Shown piece by piece: positions 63,962 to 64,000 of a DNA stretch of 64,000 nucleotides. The notes under the pieces are model-generated. The model worked only from the letters and a program-made list of their open reading frames with translations. It made no database searches and was not told where the DNA came from. The stretch's first letter is position 1, and each line of letters starts with the position of its first letter. The DNA comes from Candidatus Pseudomonas phytovorans (lineage in GTDB: Bacteria; Pseudomonadota; Gammaproteobacteria; Pseudomonadales; Pseudomonadaceae). Made by a program: the position numbers and the translations under genes. The DNA lies in NCBI GenBank assembly GCA_029202525.1, contig CP119325.1, positions 2,268,001 to 2,332,000 of the forward strand. The letters run 5' to 3'.

Positions 63962-64000
63962 ATGGCAAGGACCTTCCGTAATCCAGCAAATGGTCACACT
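63962..64000 (+). CDS. 5' end of a gene cut by the window edge
   Basis: ATG 63962 after AAGGA, coding MARTFRNPANGHT before the edge. The RNPANG start recalls small DUF2628-type membrane proteins, which is memory only. The upstream 63860-63961 stretch shows no other gene. Confidence 0.45.
   Translation, partial: MARTFRNPANGHT

Overview
This window looks like the chromosome of a Pseudomonas putida-group bacterium (inference). The reasons are the high-GC coding sequence, the many paired REP elements built on the core TGTGGGAGCGGG/CCCGCTCCCACA, the neighbourhood GntR-smc-zipA-ligA-ffs, and a purine and glyoxylate gene order like that I recall for P. putida KT2440. Layout: 1-700 is the lower-GC end of an accessory segment (a partial gene plus a one-helix membrane protein). 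From 924 to about 10.1 kb are mixed core genes: a histidine phosphatase, an NCS1 permease with an allantoin/hydantoin-racemase-like protein, an Lrp regulator, a DMT exporter, a methyltransferase, a lone sulfate-binding protein, a voltage-gated-type K+ channel and a urea transporter. 10.3-17.6 kb is the glyoxylate salvage block gcl-hyi-glxR-ttuD-pykF with a divergent GlcG-like gene. 17.7-27.1 kb is a TetR gene divergent from a four-gene MdtABC/MuxABC-type RND efflux operon. 27.2-32.4 kb holds a DUF808 protein, an LTA-synthase-like enzyme and two tandem Tsx-like outer-membrane proteins. 32.5-38.2 kb is the urate/allantoin operon puuE-uraD-allA-puuD-permease with divergent hiuH. An orphan RHS-core toxin with an ADP-ribosyltransferase-like end follows (38.3-39.1 kb). 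Then come a purine permease, the GntR regulator gclR, aqpZ, the xanthine/guanine operon xdhA-xdhB-xdhC-guaD, a second GntR gene, smc, zipA, ligA and the SRP RNA gene ffs (56.75-56.87 kb).  From ffs to the right edge the DNA changes character. It is less GC-rich and has wider gaps, small unrelated genes and repeats. It holds a DarT toxin with a NADAR-type antitoxin, a possible Imm26-like immunity gene, a two-helix membrane protein flanked by a diverged ~100-bp direct repeat, a zinc-ribbon membrane protein, a serine recombinase with GTGTCAC repeats upstream, an XRE regulator, and a short TAAGTCAG/TAAGTCTAG repeat array ahead of two small genes. I read it as an accessory region next to ffs.  The core genes fit one pathway: guanine -> xanthine (GuaD) -> urate (XdhABC) -> 5-hydroxyisourate (PuuD) -> OHCU (HiuH) -> allantoin (UraD) -> allantoate (PuuE) -> [allantoicase not in window] -> ureidoglycolate -> glyoxylate (AllA) -> tartronate semialdehyde (Gcl) -> glycerate (GlxR; Hyi for the isomer) -> 2-phosphoglycerate (TtuD) -> pyruvate (Pyk, after enolase). 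The palindrome TTGTATACAA/TTGTGTACAA recurs upstream of gcl, the GlcG-like gene, puuE, hiuH, the purine permease, gclR and the NCS1 permease, which suggests one GclR-type regulon. A separate set of GGTCAA-type sites marks the xdhA and purine-permease promoters. The most unusual content is the set of ADP-ribosylation toxins (RHS-linked and DarT), the shared operator network, the racemase-family protein lacking one catalytic cysteine, and the repeat-flanked cassette-like segment.
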